Positions 16,034 to 24,197 of a stretch of DNA of 38,398 nucleotides are shown in pieces. The notes under the pieces are model-generated. The model was given only the letters and a program-made list of their open reading frames with translations. It ran no database searches and had not been told where the DNA came from. The translations under genes were made by a program, and so were the position numbers. This stretch comes from Promethearchaeati archaeon. Lineage in GTDB: Archaea; Asgardarchaeota; Heimdallarchaeia; JABLTI01. Within the stretch, counting starts at the first letter, position 1. Every line of letters begins with the position of its first letter. The stretch covers positions 1-38,398 of the forward strand of contig JABLTI010000047.1 of assembly GCA_013166835.1 (NCBI GenBank). The letters run 5' to 3'.

Positions 16034-17119
16034 GTGAGAAAAAGGTCATCTTTGAATGCAATGGTTTTTCTCTTAATTATCTGTATCAGTTCAATATTTG
16101 TGATTAAGAGTCAAAATTCAAATCAAGTCGCAAATATGAATGAATTATATAGTGAAAAAATTCTAGGGGAGGATCTTTTTGGACAATACTTTAGCGATCA
16201 AATCAAACCTAGACCAATGATTGAAGCAGATGATGAACCTATCTTCTGGGATGTATTCAATGGCAGCGAGATCATCTATAATCCTGTTGTTTTATATGTG
16301 AATTATTTTTACTGGGATGCTTTACCTTTCTATGATGATAATGAAGAGTATGTTTTTGAGATGTTTGCGAATGAAAGTACTATTTTTAATTCGAGTTATC
16401 TTTACTCTCAATACAATGCTTATTATTGGTGGTTGGGTTACGACTGGAATGTGAGTATTTATGAACCAGGTACTTTAATCAACATCACAGCGTTTTTCTA
16501 TCAAGAAAATAATCATAACTTAAATCATACAGCATCTATTCTTGTTACCATTAGTGAATTAAGTGAAACTCCAACAATAGACATGGAAGATTTTACTATC
16601 GATCTTCAGCATTTTGCAGGATCCTATGTTACAGGAGGAGCTTATTGGTACTATGAACCAACAGGACTGAATCCTTACTATCACTTTGCTATCTTCCCTG
16701 ATGGCTATGTTGAATTCAAATTTGGAGATCGAGAGTTATACCAAAGTAGTGATTTAACTTCAATTGATGTTAAAGGTTTAATGCAAGATCTAATCGACCT
16801 TGGTTTCTTTCAACTAAAAACACTGTATCAATCTCCCAACTATATAGTTGATTTAGGTTGGTTGTCTTGGTATTATATTAAAGTAGAATCAAAAAGTGTA
16901 CAAGAAGATAGAAGTGCAGAAGAAGCTGATGATTATGTGATTCGTCCTGTTGCTTACTCGAATTGCTTACAAGCAATAAAAGATCGCGTAGACAATATTT
17001 ATTTTGAACCCTTGAAATGGAAATGGCGTCTTTTCTTCATTATTTCTGGTTCATCTCTTGGTGGTCTTGGTGTACTTTTGTATGGAGTCTATGTATTCAC
17101 TTATCGAAGAAGACGATAG
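16034..17119 (+). CDS. Surface protein anchored by a C-terminal helix
   Basis: Architecture: short N-terminal signal segment (NAMVFLLIICISSIFVI, residues 8-24), a ~300-residue extracellular region rich in Tyr, Trp, Asp and Asn with N-glycosylation sequons (NESTIFNSS, NVS, NIT, NHT), and one C-terminal membrane helix (FFIISGSSLGGLGVLLYGVYVF) followed by a TYRRRR stop-transfer. That predicts an extracellular protein with a tiny basic cytosolic tail. Start GTG 16034 has AGGTGT 7 bases upstream. No enzymatic motif was seen. The layout is common among archaeal cell-surface proteins; the specific role is unknown. Confidence 0.7.
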   Translation: MRKRSSLNAMVFLLIICISSIFVIKSQNSNQVANMNELYSEKILGEDLFGQYFSDQIKPRPMIEADDEPIFWDVFNGSEIIYNPVVLYVNYFYWDALPFYDDNEEYVFEMFANESTIFNSSYLYSQYNAYYWWLGYDWNVSIYEPGTLINITAFFYQENNHNLNHTASILVTISELSETPTIDMEDFTIDLQHFAGSYVTGGAYWYYEPTGLNPYYHFAIFPDGYVEFKFGDRELYQSSDLTSIDVKGLMQDLIDLGFFQLKTLYQSPNYIVDLGWLSWYYIKVESKSVQEDRSAEEADDYVIRPVAYSNCLQAIKDRVDNIYFEPLKWKWRLFFIISGSSLGGLGVLLYGVYVFTYRRRR

Positions 17120-17129
17120 AATTCCAAGA

Positions 17130-18137
17130 TCATTTCTGATTTTTTTCTTTCCAAAAAGTTGATGAGATAAATTGAACAAGAAAATTCGCAGCATTAATTG
17201 CAGTTGTATCTGCAGTATCATATAAAGGATTTAGCTCAACAATATCCATACCAATAAGGTTTGTTTTTTCAGCGATTGATTGGATTATTTTCATTATTTG
17301 ATTTGGAGTCAAGCCATCTGGTGTCGGAGCACTAACGCCTGGAGCATAAATTTGATCAAGACTATCCATATCAACTGAAATATAGGTTAAATCAGTTCCT
17401 TTAGTAATTCTTTGTATTGTTTTTTCTATTACGGAAGCTAATCCCTTTTCACGAATATCTTCTATTGTGAAAATTAATCCGTTTTTATCTTCAACATACC
17501 TACGATAAGTTCTAGCATTTGTGAAATTACGAATACCAATTTCCACAAAATTTTCTCCGGAAACGAGACTATTATCTAAAATGCGTCGAAAAGGTGTTCC
17601 GCTTGTTATCCTCCCCTTAATAACTTCTCTAACGTCAAGATGAGCATCAATATTAATTAATCCTATTTTTTTTGGATTATTAGCTTCTTTTAATCCCTTA
17701 ATAATGGGATAGCTTATTGAATGATCGCCCCCTAAAATAATAGTTTTAAAACCTCGTGAAGCTATTTTGTTTATTACCTCACTTATTAAATCATGAGCTT
17801 CTACAACCGAATCAGCTTCAAGTATTATATCTCCAAAATCAATGACTTTTTCATCACCAAACCAAAAATCCTTAGACCAGTCATAAGCTTTGAAATATCG
17901 AATTGAATCCCTGATTTTCTTAGGACCACCTTTTGCTCCTTTTCGGCCCAGCACTGCGGAATCAAAAGGAATTCCTACAAGCCCTATACCAGGACCCTTT
18001 TCTCCTGTCCAGCACTCGAAGATATCCAGCATTCTTGTCTCATTTGGATCAAATCCCTTTTTTTGATGTGGTTCCCATTCTCTTAAACACTCTGAAATTG
18101 TGATTTTATCTTCTAAGTGATCTATCTTTCTTTCCAT
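17130..18137 (-). CDS. Arginase/agmatinase/formimidoylglutamase family hydrolase
   Basis: Ureohydrolase fold with a binuclear manganese site. Ligand motifs: GGDHS (first His/Asp), INIDAHLDVR (DAHxD) and SVDMDSLD (DxD). The segment after DAHLD (ITSGTPFRRIL) and the VSAPTPDGL motif are closer to formimidoylglutamase (HutG) than to classic arginase, where the site reads differently; agmatinase cannot be excluded. At 335 aa it is near the family norm, with an N-terminal extension of about 45 residues. It converges on the surface-protein gene with a 10-base gap. The reaction (urea or formamide release from a guanidino or formimino group) is assigned at family level only. Confidence 0.88.
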   Translation of the reverse strand: MERKIDHLEDKITISECLREWEPHQKKGFDPNETRMLDIFECWTGEKGPGIGLVGIPFDSAVLGRKGAKGGPKKIRDSIRYFKAYDWSKDFWFGDEKVIDFGDIILEADSVVEAHDLISEVINKIASRGFKTIILGGDHSISYPIIKGLKEANNPKKIGLINIDAHLDVREVIKGRITSGTPFRRILDNSLVSGENFVEIGIRNFTNARTYRRYVEDKNGLIFTIEDIREKGLASVIEKTIQRITKGTDLTYISVDMDSLDQIYAPGVSAPTPDGLTPNQIMKIIQSIAEKTNLIGMDIVELNPLYDTADTTAINAANFLVQFISSTFWKEKNQK

Positions 18138-18248
18138 GAAATCATCTCTTATTAATACTCTAATCTCACATATTGCTAAGAGATAATTGCTTTTTTCATT
18201 TATTTTCTGTTAAAATTAATTTAGAAAACAGTATAAAATAATAAAAAA

Positions 18249-18281
18249 AATAGAAACAGAAATCAGATCTGTTTGATCTGA
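18249..18281 (-). terminator. Terminator after the uS15-eS1 cluster
   Basis: On the minus strand, 15 bases after the eS1 stop, a 7-bp hairpin (TCAGATC / GATCTGA, 18263-18281, 5-base loop) is followed by a long T-rich tract (TTTCTGTTTCTATTTTTTTT, continuing to about 18236). Archaeal termination relies mainly on T-tracts; the hairpin adds support. Confidence 0.6.
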
Positions 18282-18296
18282 CTTTCAAAATATTAA

Positions 18297-19007
18297 TTAT
18301 GTTTTGACTTCTGCTGGTTTTTCCACTGGAGCTTCTTCTTTTGGAGCTTCCTTAGCAGGTGCTGGTTTTGGAGCTTCTGGTTCTAAGACCATAGTTGGAA
18401 GGTTAAGAACTCTTGATTTCCAAACATCAACATTCTGAATCGGGTGAACTTTCTTAGCTCTTTTGTAGATTTCAGTAGCCATTTTTCCTGTTACCAAATC
18501 CATAATATGCTTATCAAAAGGCATTCTTTCTGCACGTTTAGTAATTACGTCATACATTACTTCTCTTATACCTCTTTCATGACTTGATTTGCATCTGAAA
18601 GGAGTTAATGCTATAATACTACAGCGCAAACGAGCACCATCTTTTGTGGTAACATTGAAAATACCATCAATTCGAGTTCGTCGTCGACGAATCATTGAAC
18701 GTAAATAATCGCGAGTATATTCATGACCATTAAAATCTGTAACTGCATTATCACCTTTTACTTTCTGCACTTTGAAGGTGATTTTTACATGCATTTTCTT
18801 ATAATCACCAGTTAAATCCATTAAAGTGGATTTTAGAGTTCTGCCTACTACATACTCTGGATCAGAAGATGGAGTTTCTGCGATTTGTTCCCCACCAAAC
18901 ATTTCAGGGGCCATCACTTTATACCAAGTCTTTAATGTGAATTTATCAATAACTCTTCTGCTTTCTTTATCTTTTCTTTTTCTACCTCGGGCTGCTCTAC
19001 TACTCAA
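18297..19007 (-). CDS. rps3ae: 30S ribosomal protein eS1 (S3ae)
   Basis: Archaeal/eukaryotic small-subunit protein eS1. Typical motifs: KTWYKVMAPEMFG near the start, GRTLKSTLMDLTGDYKK, and RRRRTRIDGIFNVTTKDG. The last ~25 residues form a Pro/Ala/Lys/Glu-rich tail (EAPKPAPAKEAPKEE and on) beyond the usual end of the fold. Start is TTG 19007, with AGGAG 9 bases upstream; an Arg/Lys-rich N-terminus follows. It is the last gene of the conserved archaeal cluster uS15, DHH nuclease, Pcc1, eS1. Confidence 0.95.
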   Translation of the reverse strand: MSSRAARGRKRKDKESRRVIDKFTLKTWYKVMAPEMFGGEQIAETPSSDPEYVVGRTLKSTLMDLTGDYKKMHVKITFKVQKVKGDNAVTDFNGHEYTRDYLRSMIRRRRTRIDGIFNVTTKDGARLRCSIIALTPFRCKSSHERGIREVMYDVITKRAERMPFDKHIMDLVTGKMATEIYKRAKKVHPIQNVDVWKSRVLNLPTMVLEPEAPKPAPAKEAPKEEAPVEKPAEVKT

Positions 19008-19171
19008 TTTTTTTTTCTCCTACTTGTTATCAAACAAACATTCTATTCATAAGTTCTTGTGTATTTTGTTATCTAATATAGATACCAAGATATATTCGAG
19101 ACAAAATCGTCTCTATTAAAACATTTTCCTTTTATTGAGAATATAAAATGTCCCACACTTTTGGTTAAGAA

Positions 19172-19414
19172 CTACATTTGTACATTTTTTATAGTCTTAT
19201 ATGACAAATCTATCTTTTCAAAATAATCTTCAAGTGTTCTCAATAAATCCAAAATAGATTTCTCAGATTTTATGTAAAGTACTATTTTGTTTCCTTCAAT
19301 TTTAGATGAAGAAATAACTCCTTCTGGGGTCTCTTGATTTTCCGGATAAGTTGAGTTATTAATAGTTTCAGCAATGTGATTATTCTCGAAGACCAGTGTA
19401 ACTTGGATTTCCGA
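19172..19414 (-). CDS. pcc1: KEOPS complex subunit Pcc1 (start codon unclear)
   Basis: A small frame ending at TAG 19172 encodes a Pcc1-type protein, the dimerising subunit of KEOPS, which makes N6-threonylcarbamoyladenosine at tRNA position 37. Recognisable: VTLVFENNHIAETINNS, then PEGVISSSKIEGNKIVLYI and KSILDLLRTLEDYFEKIDLS, the alternating strand-helix pattern of the family, with about 80 residues as expected. Position also fits: archaea often carry it between the DHH nuclease and eS1. No ATG, GTG or TTG lies in frame near the expected N-terminus; the frame runs upstream into the end of the DHH gene. Candidate starts are ATC at 19406-19408 or a CTG further upstream. The boundary given is approximate. 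Confidence 0.8.
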   Translation of the reverse strand, partial: SEIQVTLVFENNHIAETINNSTYPENQETPEGVISSSKIEGNKIVLYIKSEKSILDLLRTLEDYFEKIDLSYKTIKNVQM

Positions 19415-19421
19415 ATAGAAC

Positions 19422-21008
19422 CTATTTAGATGATTTCTTGGTTGTAGATTTTGTTGATTTTTGTTTTTTCTCAGCTGTAGTTTTACTCTTTTGTGTTGGT
19501 GTTTTGGGTTTAGGCTTCGGTGCTTTCTTTTTAGGTTCCGATGGTTTTTCTTCTTTGGGGTGCAATTGCTTTTCTAAAGCAGCATTTAGATTTTCAATCA
19601 ATAACATTTCTGTACCTTGTGGAACTCTTGCTCCGGCAGCAATATTATGACCCCCGCCTTCTGCTTCAGAACCTATAGACTCAACTGCTTCTCTTAATGC
19701 CAAACCTAGATCTAGTCCTTGTTTGATAAGCTGAGTAGTTCCTCTACTGCTAATCTTTACTGTTCCATCTTCTGAAATGGCGATGCCTACAAGTGGTTTA
19801 TTCTTATCAATAAACCTCTTACTTGAAATAGCAATGGAAGTTACTGTCCCAATCATTGTATCATCTATGATATTCCTGCCATCAAAAAGTATCAAGTTAG
19901 AGTACTCTTTCAAATGCTCACTATCTTGGTTTATAATTTCAAGGGATTTAGAGATTTTAATACGATAAGCATGCATTATTTCTTCTGCTTCTTGTAAGAG
20001 GAATTTTCTTTCACCCATACAGATTCCAATAGCAATTCCTGTTGCTTTTAATCTTCCACAAGAATTTAGGAGTGAACCAAACTCTCTTGCATCTCTCAGA
20101 AGAGTTCCAGTTTGCTCATTTGGCAAGTTGTAAACCCAACCTAAGATGCTTTGTGATTCTTGAGCTGTCATGCCCATTTTTAATCCATAAGTTATTAATC
20201 CTTCAACTAACATTCTTCGTTCATCATTATTAAGATCCTGGATGGTTCTCCAAGTATCTCCTCTCTGTTGAGGTATGCCAGTATCACGCATAAACCGAAT
20301 ACACATATCTCCATCACCTGTAAGACCCGGGAGAAATGGATCAGTAGTATACTCAAGTGCTTGATAAATCGGTCGTGTTTCTCTTCCAAATAATCTGATA
20401 TCTAATTTTACTTCAAGAACACCTGCTTTAAGGCCATCTTCAACAATCTTCTGATTTAATGAAATAAGAGAATTCTTCTCGCCTTTATCCTGACGATCGG
20501 CTAATGCACCAACAACTGCAATGCTTGCTGAATCAATATTCTTGGAACCCAGCTTTTTCGCAAAGAAATAGGATAGACCAGCACCACTAATTTGATTCGC
20601 ACCATCATAATTAAACTCGAACGGATTCACATGAACTAATGATTCAAATTCAGGTTTTGCTAAAACCGGATGGTGGTCTAGAATTATAATTTCCTTTTCA
20701 GACAAGTACTTGTTAATGCCTTCTAATTGTCCTCCCCCTAAATCAGTAAATAAGAGCGTTTTTACATCCTTCAGCATTGATAATTCACTTATGATCTGTA
20801 ATTCGAGTTGTCTAACGCATCTAATATGATAGGGAATATTCGCTCGATGAAGGGCTTTACCAATTATACCAGCAGAAGTAAGTCCATCTGCATCTATATG
20901 ACTCACACATAAGATAGTATCTTTTGAGTCTTTTATAGTATCAACTGCTGCATTGATTCTATTGGTGAATTCTTTGAAGTTTCCTTTAGTACTTTTTGCA
21001 GAGGACAT
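19422..21008 (-). CDS. DHH-family RecJ-like nuclease (GAN/Cdc45 relative)
   Basis: Archaeal single-strand DNA exonuclease-like protein of the DHH superfamily, related to bacterial RecJ, the GINS-associated nuclease GAN and eukaryotic Cdc45. DHH motifs: HIDADGLTSAGI (motif I), LLFTDLGGGQ, and ILDHHPV (motif III, Asp-His-His). The C-terminal DHHA1 domain ends in EGGGHNIAAGARVP. Key metal ligands look intact, so nuclease activity is plausible. I start it at ATG 21008, 5 bases after GGTGGAGAT. The last ~45 residues are a Lys/Pro/Ser/Thr low-complexity tail. It lies between uS15 and pcc1 on the minus strand. Which archaeal RecJ subgroup it belongs to cannot be settled by eye. Confidence 0.92.
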   Translation of the reverse strand: MSSAKSTKGNFKEFTNRINAAVDTIKDSKDTILCVSHIDADGLTSAGIIGKALHRANIPYHIRCVRQLELQIISELSMLKDVKTLLFTDLGGGQLEGINKYLSEKEIIILDHHPVLAKPEFESLVHVNPFEFNYDGANQISGAGLSYFFAKKLGSKNIDSASIAVVGALADRQDKGEKNSLISLNQKIVEDGLKAGVLEVKLDIRLFGRETRPIYQALEYTTDPFLPGLTGDGDMCIRFMRDTGIPQQRGDTWRTIQDLNNDERRMLVEGLITYGLKMGMTAQESQSILGWVYNLPNEQTGTLLRDAREFGSLLNSCGRLKATGIAIGICMGERKFLLQEAEEIMHAYRIKISKSLEIINQDSEHLKEYSNLILFDGRNIIDDTMIGTVTSIAISSKRFIDKNKPLVGIAISEDGTVKISSRGTTQLIKQGLDLGLALREAVESIGSEAEGGGHNIAAGARVPQGTEMLLIENLNAALEKQLHPKEEKPSEPKKKAPKPKPKTPTQKSKTTAEKKQKSTKSTTKKSSK

Positions 21009-21153
21009 ATCTCCACCACACAAGTCATTACATTGTGCTACTTAATATCATTTTGTGTATTTTTACTTAAAAAGCTACTAAAATCTAAAAATTAAATAAA
21101 AAGAAAGAAAAAAAGATATCGTGCTCAATAATGTAGATAATTCTGTATTTAGC

Positions 21154-21609
21154 TTACCTAATTATTGTAGCAGCAGTATCTGGTCTGTATCTGAAAGTTT
21201 TTGGAATAATACCTTTCTTTTGATAATATCTCATTAGTCGTCTGATTTTTGATTCTATTTTCTCTAAACCATATCTTGAATGGAGATCTTTTGGATGACC
21301 ATCTAGATGTCTTCTTAGAGCCATAGCTCTTCTAACCAAATTCCTAAAGTCTTCTGGATAATCAGGATAAATGCCTTCTCTTTTCATAATTTCTGAAATC
21401 CTTTGCTTGATAACAAGCTTAGATGAAGGTATTCCATGAGTATCTCTTAGAACAGTACCAATCATTGCTGAAGTTAAGCCTTGTTTTGCAAGGTCAACAA
21501 TTTTTGTTTCGATTTCTTCAGGTGTCTGTGTTATCCACTCAGGAATAGATGCATGAGGGGGTCTTTTAGAACCTGATTTACCTTTACGTCTTGTATGCAT
21601 TCTTGCCAT
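21154..21609 (-). CDS. rps15: 30S ribosomal protein uS15
   Basis: Archaeal/eukaryotic-type uS15 with the N-terminal extension (MARMHTRRKGKSGSKRP) that bacterial S15 lacks. Signature stretches: PEWITQTPEEIETKIVDLAKQGLT, IGTVLRDTHGIP, and the helical LDGHPKDLHSRYGLEKIESKIRRLMRYYQKKG. GGTGA stands 5 bases before ATG 21609, so the frame's three extra upstream codons are not used. It is the first gene of the minus-strand cluster with the DHH nuclease, pcc1 and eS1. Confidence 0.96.
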   Translation of the reverse strand: MARMHTRRKGKSGSKRPPHASIPEWITQTPEEIETKIVDLAKQGLTSAMIGTVLRDTHGIPSSKLVIKQRISEIMKREGIYPDYPEDFRNLVRRAMALRRHLDGHPKDLHSRYGLEKIESKIRRLMRYYQKKGIIPKTFRYRPDTAATIIR

Positions 21610-21831
21610 ATGTTTCACCAGTTGTCCTGATGTTTCGTATCAGAGCTCCATACCTTACCCCCTAAACGGATGGCGAATCCTTGGGAAAAAGTGACCCGAT
21701 TACGAACAGACAGCATTTCAGCTATCTTACCATTATTCATCAGAATATGGAAGTAATTGAAGTTTTCAGACTTCCATTATTAAATATTGCTATGGAGTGT
21801 CTAAATTCCTCGTGAATCTGAGGGAAAAGAA

Positions 21832-22737
21832 TTACTTCTTGAAAAGATCCTTTCTTGGTTCGAATTTAAAAATAACTTTTGCTTTACCACCGATTTTAAC
21901 TGATTTGATCTCATCTTCTGTTCCTTTAATTATCACTTCAATTATGCTTGGTCGTTCCAAGGATTCTCCTTGTTCAATTATTATAGTACCTGGTTTAGCA
22001 AAACCTCTTTTGACAAGGTAAGCTCCTAATGCACCATTCGCTAGACCTGATACAACAGTTTCCGGGGAACCTCTTATCGGTTCAAATTGTCGAGTATAAC
22101 AAGTGGACCCATCTAAATATGTGTCGAAAGTATAAAGATGAATACCAGAAACTTTCATTCTTCTACAAAGACGTTCAACTTCATCATATTTGGGTACTAA
22201 TGCATCAGTCATTTCTTTACTAGAAATCAAAATCAGTAATTTTGGACTCCCAGTGTCAGCTATAACAAGAGGGAGTTTCTCATCGGATTCTATTTTATCA
22301 ATTCGTATTCCTAAAATATCTGCCAGTGCTTGTATGTTAAATTCAACATCTCTAAATTGAGGTTTTCTCTGAGTCATGTAAACTTTATCTAGAATATCAT
22401 TTTTCCATTGGATTTCCGTTTTAAATATACCTTCCTTTGTTTCCACTTTAATAGATGCTTTTGAATTCTCAGGTACAATATCTCCAACATCTGCAAGAAG
22501 CCATAATGCTGCAATTGTAGCATGACCACTAAGAGGTATTTCTTTTTTAGGAGTAAAGTAATCAATCTTAAAATCCGCTTTTTCACTATTTGATACAAAT
22601 GCAGTAACTGAAAGATTCATCTCTCTGGCAATAGATTCTCTTATCTTTTTTGAGAATTCATCTTTCATATCTAGGACAATTGCAGTGGGATTCCCTAAGA
22701 ATGGTTCGCTACTAAAGGCATCTACTTGATAAAACAA
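21832..22737 (-). CDS. PhzF-family protein lacking the catalytic glutamate
   Basis: Diaminopimelate-epimerase-like fold of the PhzF family. N-terminal YQVDAFSSEPFLGNPTAIV, DYFTPKKEIPLSGHATIAAL and the C-terminal LANGALGAYLVKRG are clear family motifs. PhzF's catalytic glutamate (Glu45, normally SETAF) is replaced: the sequence reads NLSVTAFV, with Val44. The second site, normally EDPxTGSAN, reads ETVVSGLAN and so lacks its Asp. Known PhzF is an isomerase, so this copy probably has altered or no isomerase activity. Start TTG 22737 follows GGAGAT. It is a single gene, divergent from 22974, with no phenazine or related pathway in the window. Confidence 0.85.
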   Translation of the reverse strand: MFYQVDAFSSEPFLGNPTAIVLDMKDEFSKKIRESIAREMNLSVTAFVSNSEKADFKIDYFTPKKEIPLSGHATIAALWLLADVGDIVPENSKASIKVETKEGIFKTEIQWKNDILDKVYMTQRKPQFRDVEFNIQALADILGIRIDKIESDEKLPLVIADTGSPKLLILISSKEMTDALVPKYDEVERLCRRMKVSGIHLYTFDTYLDGSTCYTRQFEPIRGSPETVVSGLANGALGAYLVKRGFAKPGTIIIEQGESLERPSIIEVIIKGTEDEIKSVKIGGKAKVIFKFEPRKDLFKK

Positions 22738-22973
22738 TCCAATAGTATCTCCTGTTTATTTGTTTGCTATTAGATTAAGTTGAACTAAAATTGCTTCTTT
22801 TTTGAACATATAAAACTTTTCTTGCTGATAAATCAATGCTTATTTTTGAGAAAACTCCGGATAATTTAAGAAAAGGAATTGAAGAAGAGTTAATAATCCT
22901 TATTTAAAGAAAACCATTAACAATAAATATTCGAAAAATATATTCAAATCTATGATATCTCGAGGTTAAATCC

Positions 22974-23861
22974 TTGCCAAAGAGAGAAAAAGAAAAGAAA
23001 GCAAAGAAAGATGATACTTCTGAAGTAGTTGAGAAGGAGAAAGGTAAAGACATTAAGAAAGAAGAGAAGATTGAACCGAAAAAAGAAAAGAAGAGAAAAA
23101 GTCGGAGAAAAGTAAGGAGAGAAAAAGTAGATTCGGAAAAAATTGCTGAAATCGAAAACAATGCTTACAATTTATTATTTGATGATGTTAATCTGTTCCT
23201 TCATGAGCTTCCGCATATGAGTCTGAATGCTTTACGACAAAGATTAGTTCTTATTGATGGAAAGATGCTCTGGTTAGAGAAAATTAGCGAAATTGATCTT
23301 CTAGATGAGGAAGGTTCTGATGATATCATTGATATGGAAATGGAAATGTTGGAGATGGGGTTAGATTTGGAGACAGCTGATGAAATGAAATCAGCTTATG
23401 AACCAGATGTAAAGGACTTCAATCTTTCAACCTTCAAAGCTCAAATTGAAGAAGAGAAAACTTTGGGTGAAAGCATAAAGGACATTGTCAAAGAAATCGA
23501 AATGGGTGATTTAGAGAAACCCATTGATGAACTTATGACTAAATTCATTCTTTATGATCTAAGGGCTCAAATGGAACGAGCAATAAATGAAGTCTTCAAA
23601 ATTGAAGGAAAAATAAAGAAACTCAAGAAACAGGAAGGAAAAGATAAGGAAATTAAAGCTCTAGAAGCAGATCAGAAACATGCTGCGAATTCGCACCTAA
23701 AAGAGGTACTAAACAAGATCAAGAAAGAAAAACCGAAAATGATTCTATCAAAAGAGTTCATCACAGAATTCAAACAATTAACAAACAAGAAGATTGCAGC
23801 TTTAAAAGCTAGAGAAGAGAAGGAATTTGAACAAATGGTAGATGACCTATTAAAAGAATGA
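22974..23861 (+). CDS. Highly charged coiled-coil protein, unidentified
   Basis: Not recognised. The first ~58 residues are almost all Lys, Glu, Arg and Asp (PKREKEKKAKKDD and on). A predicted helical core follows (ENNAYNLLFDDVNLFLHELP, then ALRQRLVLIDGKMLWLEKISEID), a very acidic segment (about 105-135) and a long Lys/Glu coiled coil to the end. Start TTG 22974 has GAGGT 7 bases upstream. The small beta protein at 23883 starts 21 bases after its stop, so the two form an operon. The charge pattern suggests binding to nucleic acid or protein, but no more can be said. Confidence 0.65.
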   Translation: MPKREKEKKAKKDDTSEVVEKEKGKDIKKEEKIEPKKEKKRKSRRKVRREKVDSEKIAEIENNAYNLLFDDVNLFLHELPHMSLNALRQRLVLIDGKMLWLEKISEIDLLDEEGSDDIIDMEMEMLEMGLDLETADEMKSAYEPDVKDFNLSTFKAQIEEEKTLGESIKDIVKEIEMGDLEKPIDELMTKFILYDLRAQMERAINEVFKIEGKIKKLKKQEGKDKEIKALEADQKHAANSHLKEVLNKIKKEKPKMILSKEFITEFKQLTNKKIAALKAREEKEFEQMVDDLLKE

Positions 23862-23882
23862 AGAATTAAAAAGGTGAATTTA

Positions 23883-24170
23883 ATGGAAGAAATAGAATTA
23901 ACTGGTGTTGTTTCAAAAAAATTTAATGAATATATTTTGACCACAGATGAAGGCAAAGAATACAAACTCTTTGCTATTAATCCATGGGAGTCTGTACCAA
24001 TTGATTTTGATACTGCTAAATTCGAGGAATTCATTGGTGAATCAGTCAAAGTATATGGAAGACTCTCAGGAAGCGAAATATGGAATGCCTTAGTTCATTG
24101 CCCAGATGAAGCGGATACAAAAGCACCAAAATTAGATGATCTGTTAATCGATAATATTGAAAAAGAATGA
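23883..24170 (+). CDS. Small beta-rich protein, possibly OB-like
   Basis: A 95-residue acidic protein. Alternating strands (IELTGVVSKKFNEYILTTDE, KEYKLFAINP, ESVKVYGRLSGSEIWNALVH) resemble a small OB-type barrel: a Gly-Val opening strand, a 'G-E-V-V/V-K-V-Y-G' strand and a closing strand. Start is ATG 23883, with GGTGA 5 bases upstream; the GTG nine bases earlier lies inside that motif. It is cotranscribed with the charged coiled-coil gene and ends just before a hairpin shared with the convergent gcvT. Function unknown. Confidence 0.65.
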   Translation: MEEIELTGVVSKKFNEYILTTDEGKEYKLFAINPWESVPIDFDTAKFEEFIGESVKVYGRLSGSEIWNALVHCPDEADTKAPKLDDLLIDNIEKE

Positions 24171-24173
24171 ATA

Positions 24174-24192
24174 AGCGATGAATTTCATCGCT
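24174..24192. terminator. Hairpin between convergent genes
   Basis: A perfect inverted repeat, AGCGATGAA / TTCATCGCT, with a one-base centre, lies 3 bases past the stop of the small beta protein and 6 bases from the gcvT stop. On the plus strand it is followed by AAAATTTATTG. Being symmetric, it could serve both genes. Confidence 0.5.
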
Positions 24193-24197
24193 AAAAT

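Noticed and set aside
21640-21745. Box C/D small RNA upstream of uS15
   Set aside because: The C-like and final D-like boxes are ~100 bases apart, too far for a normal archaeal C/D RNA, and no good C' box was found; kept only as a low-interest finding.
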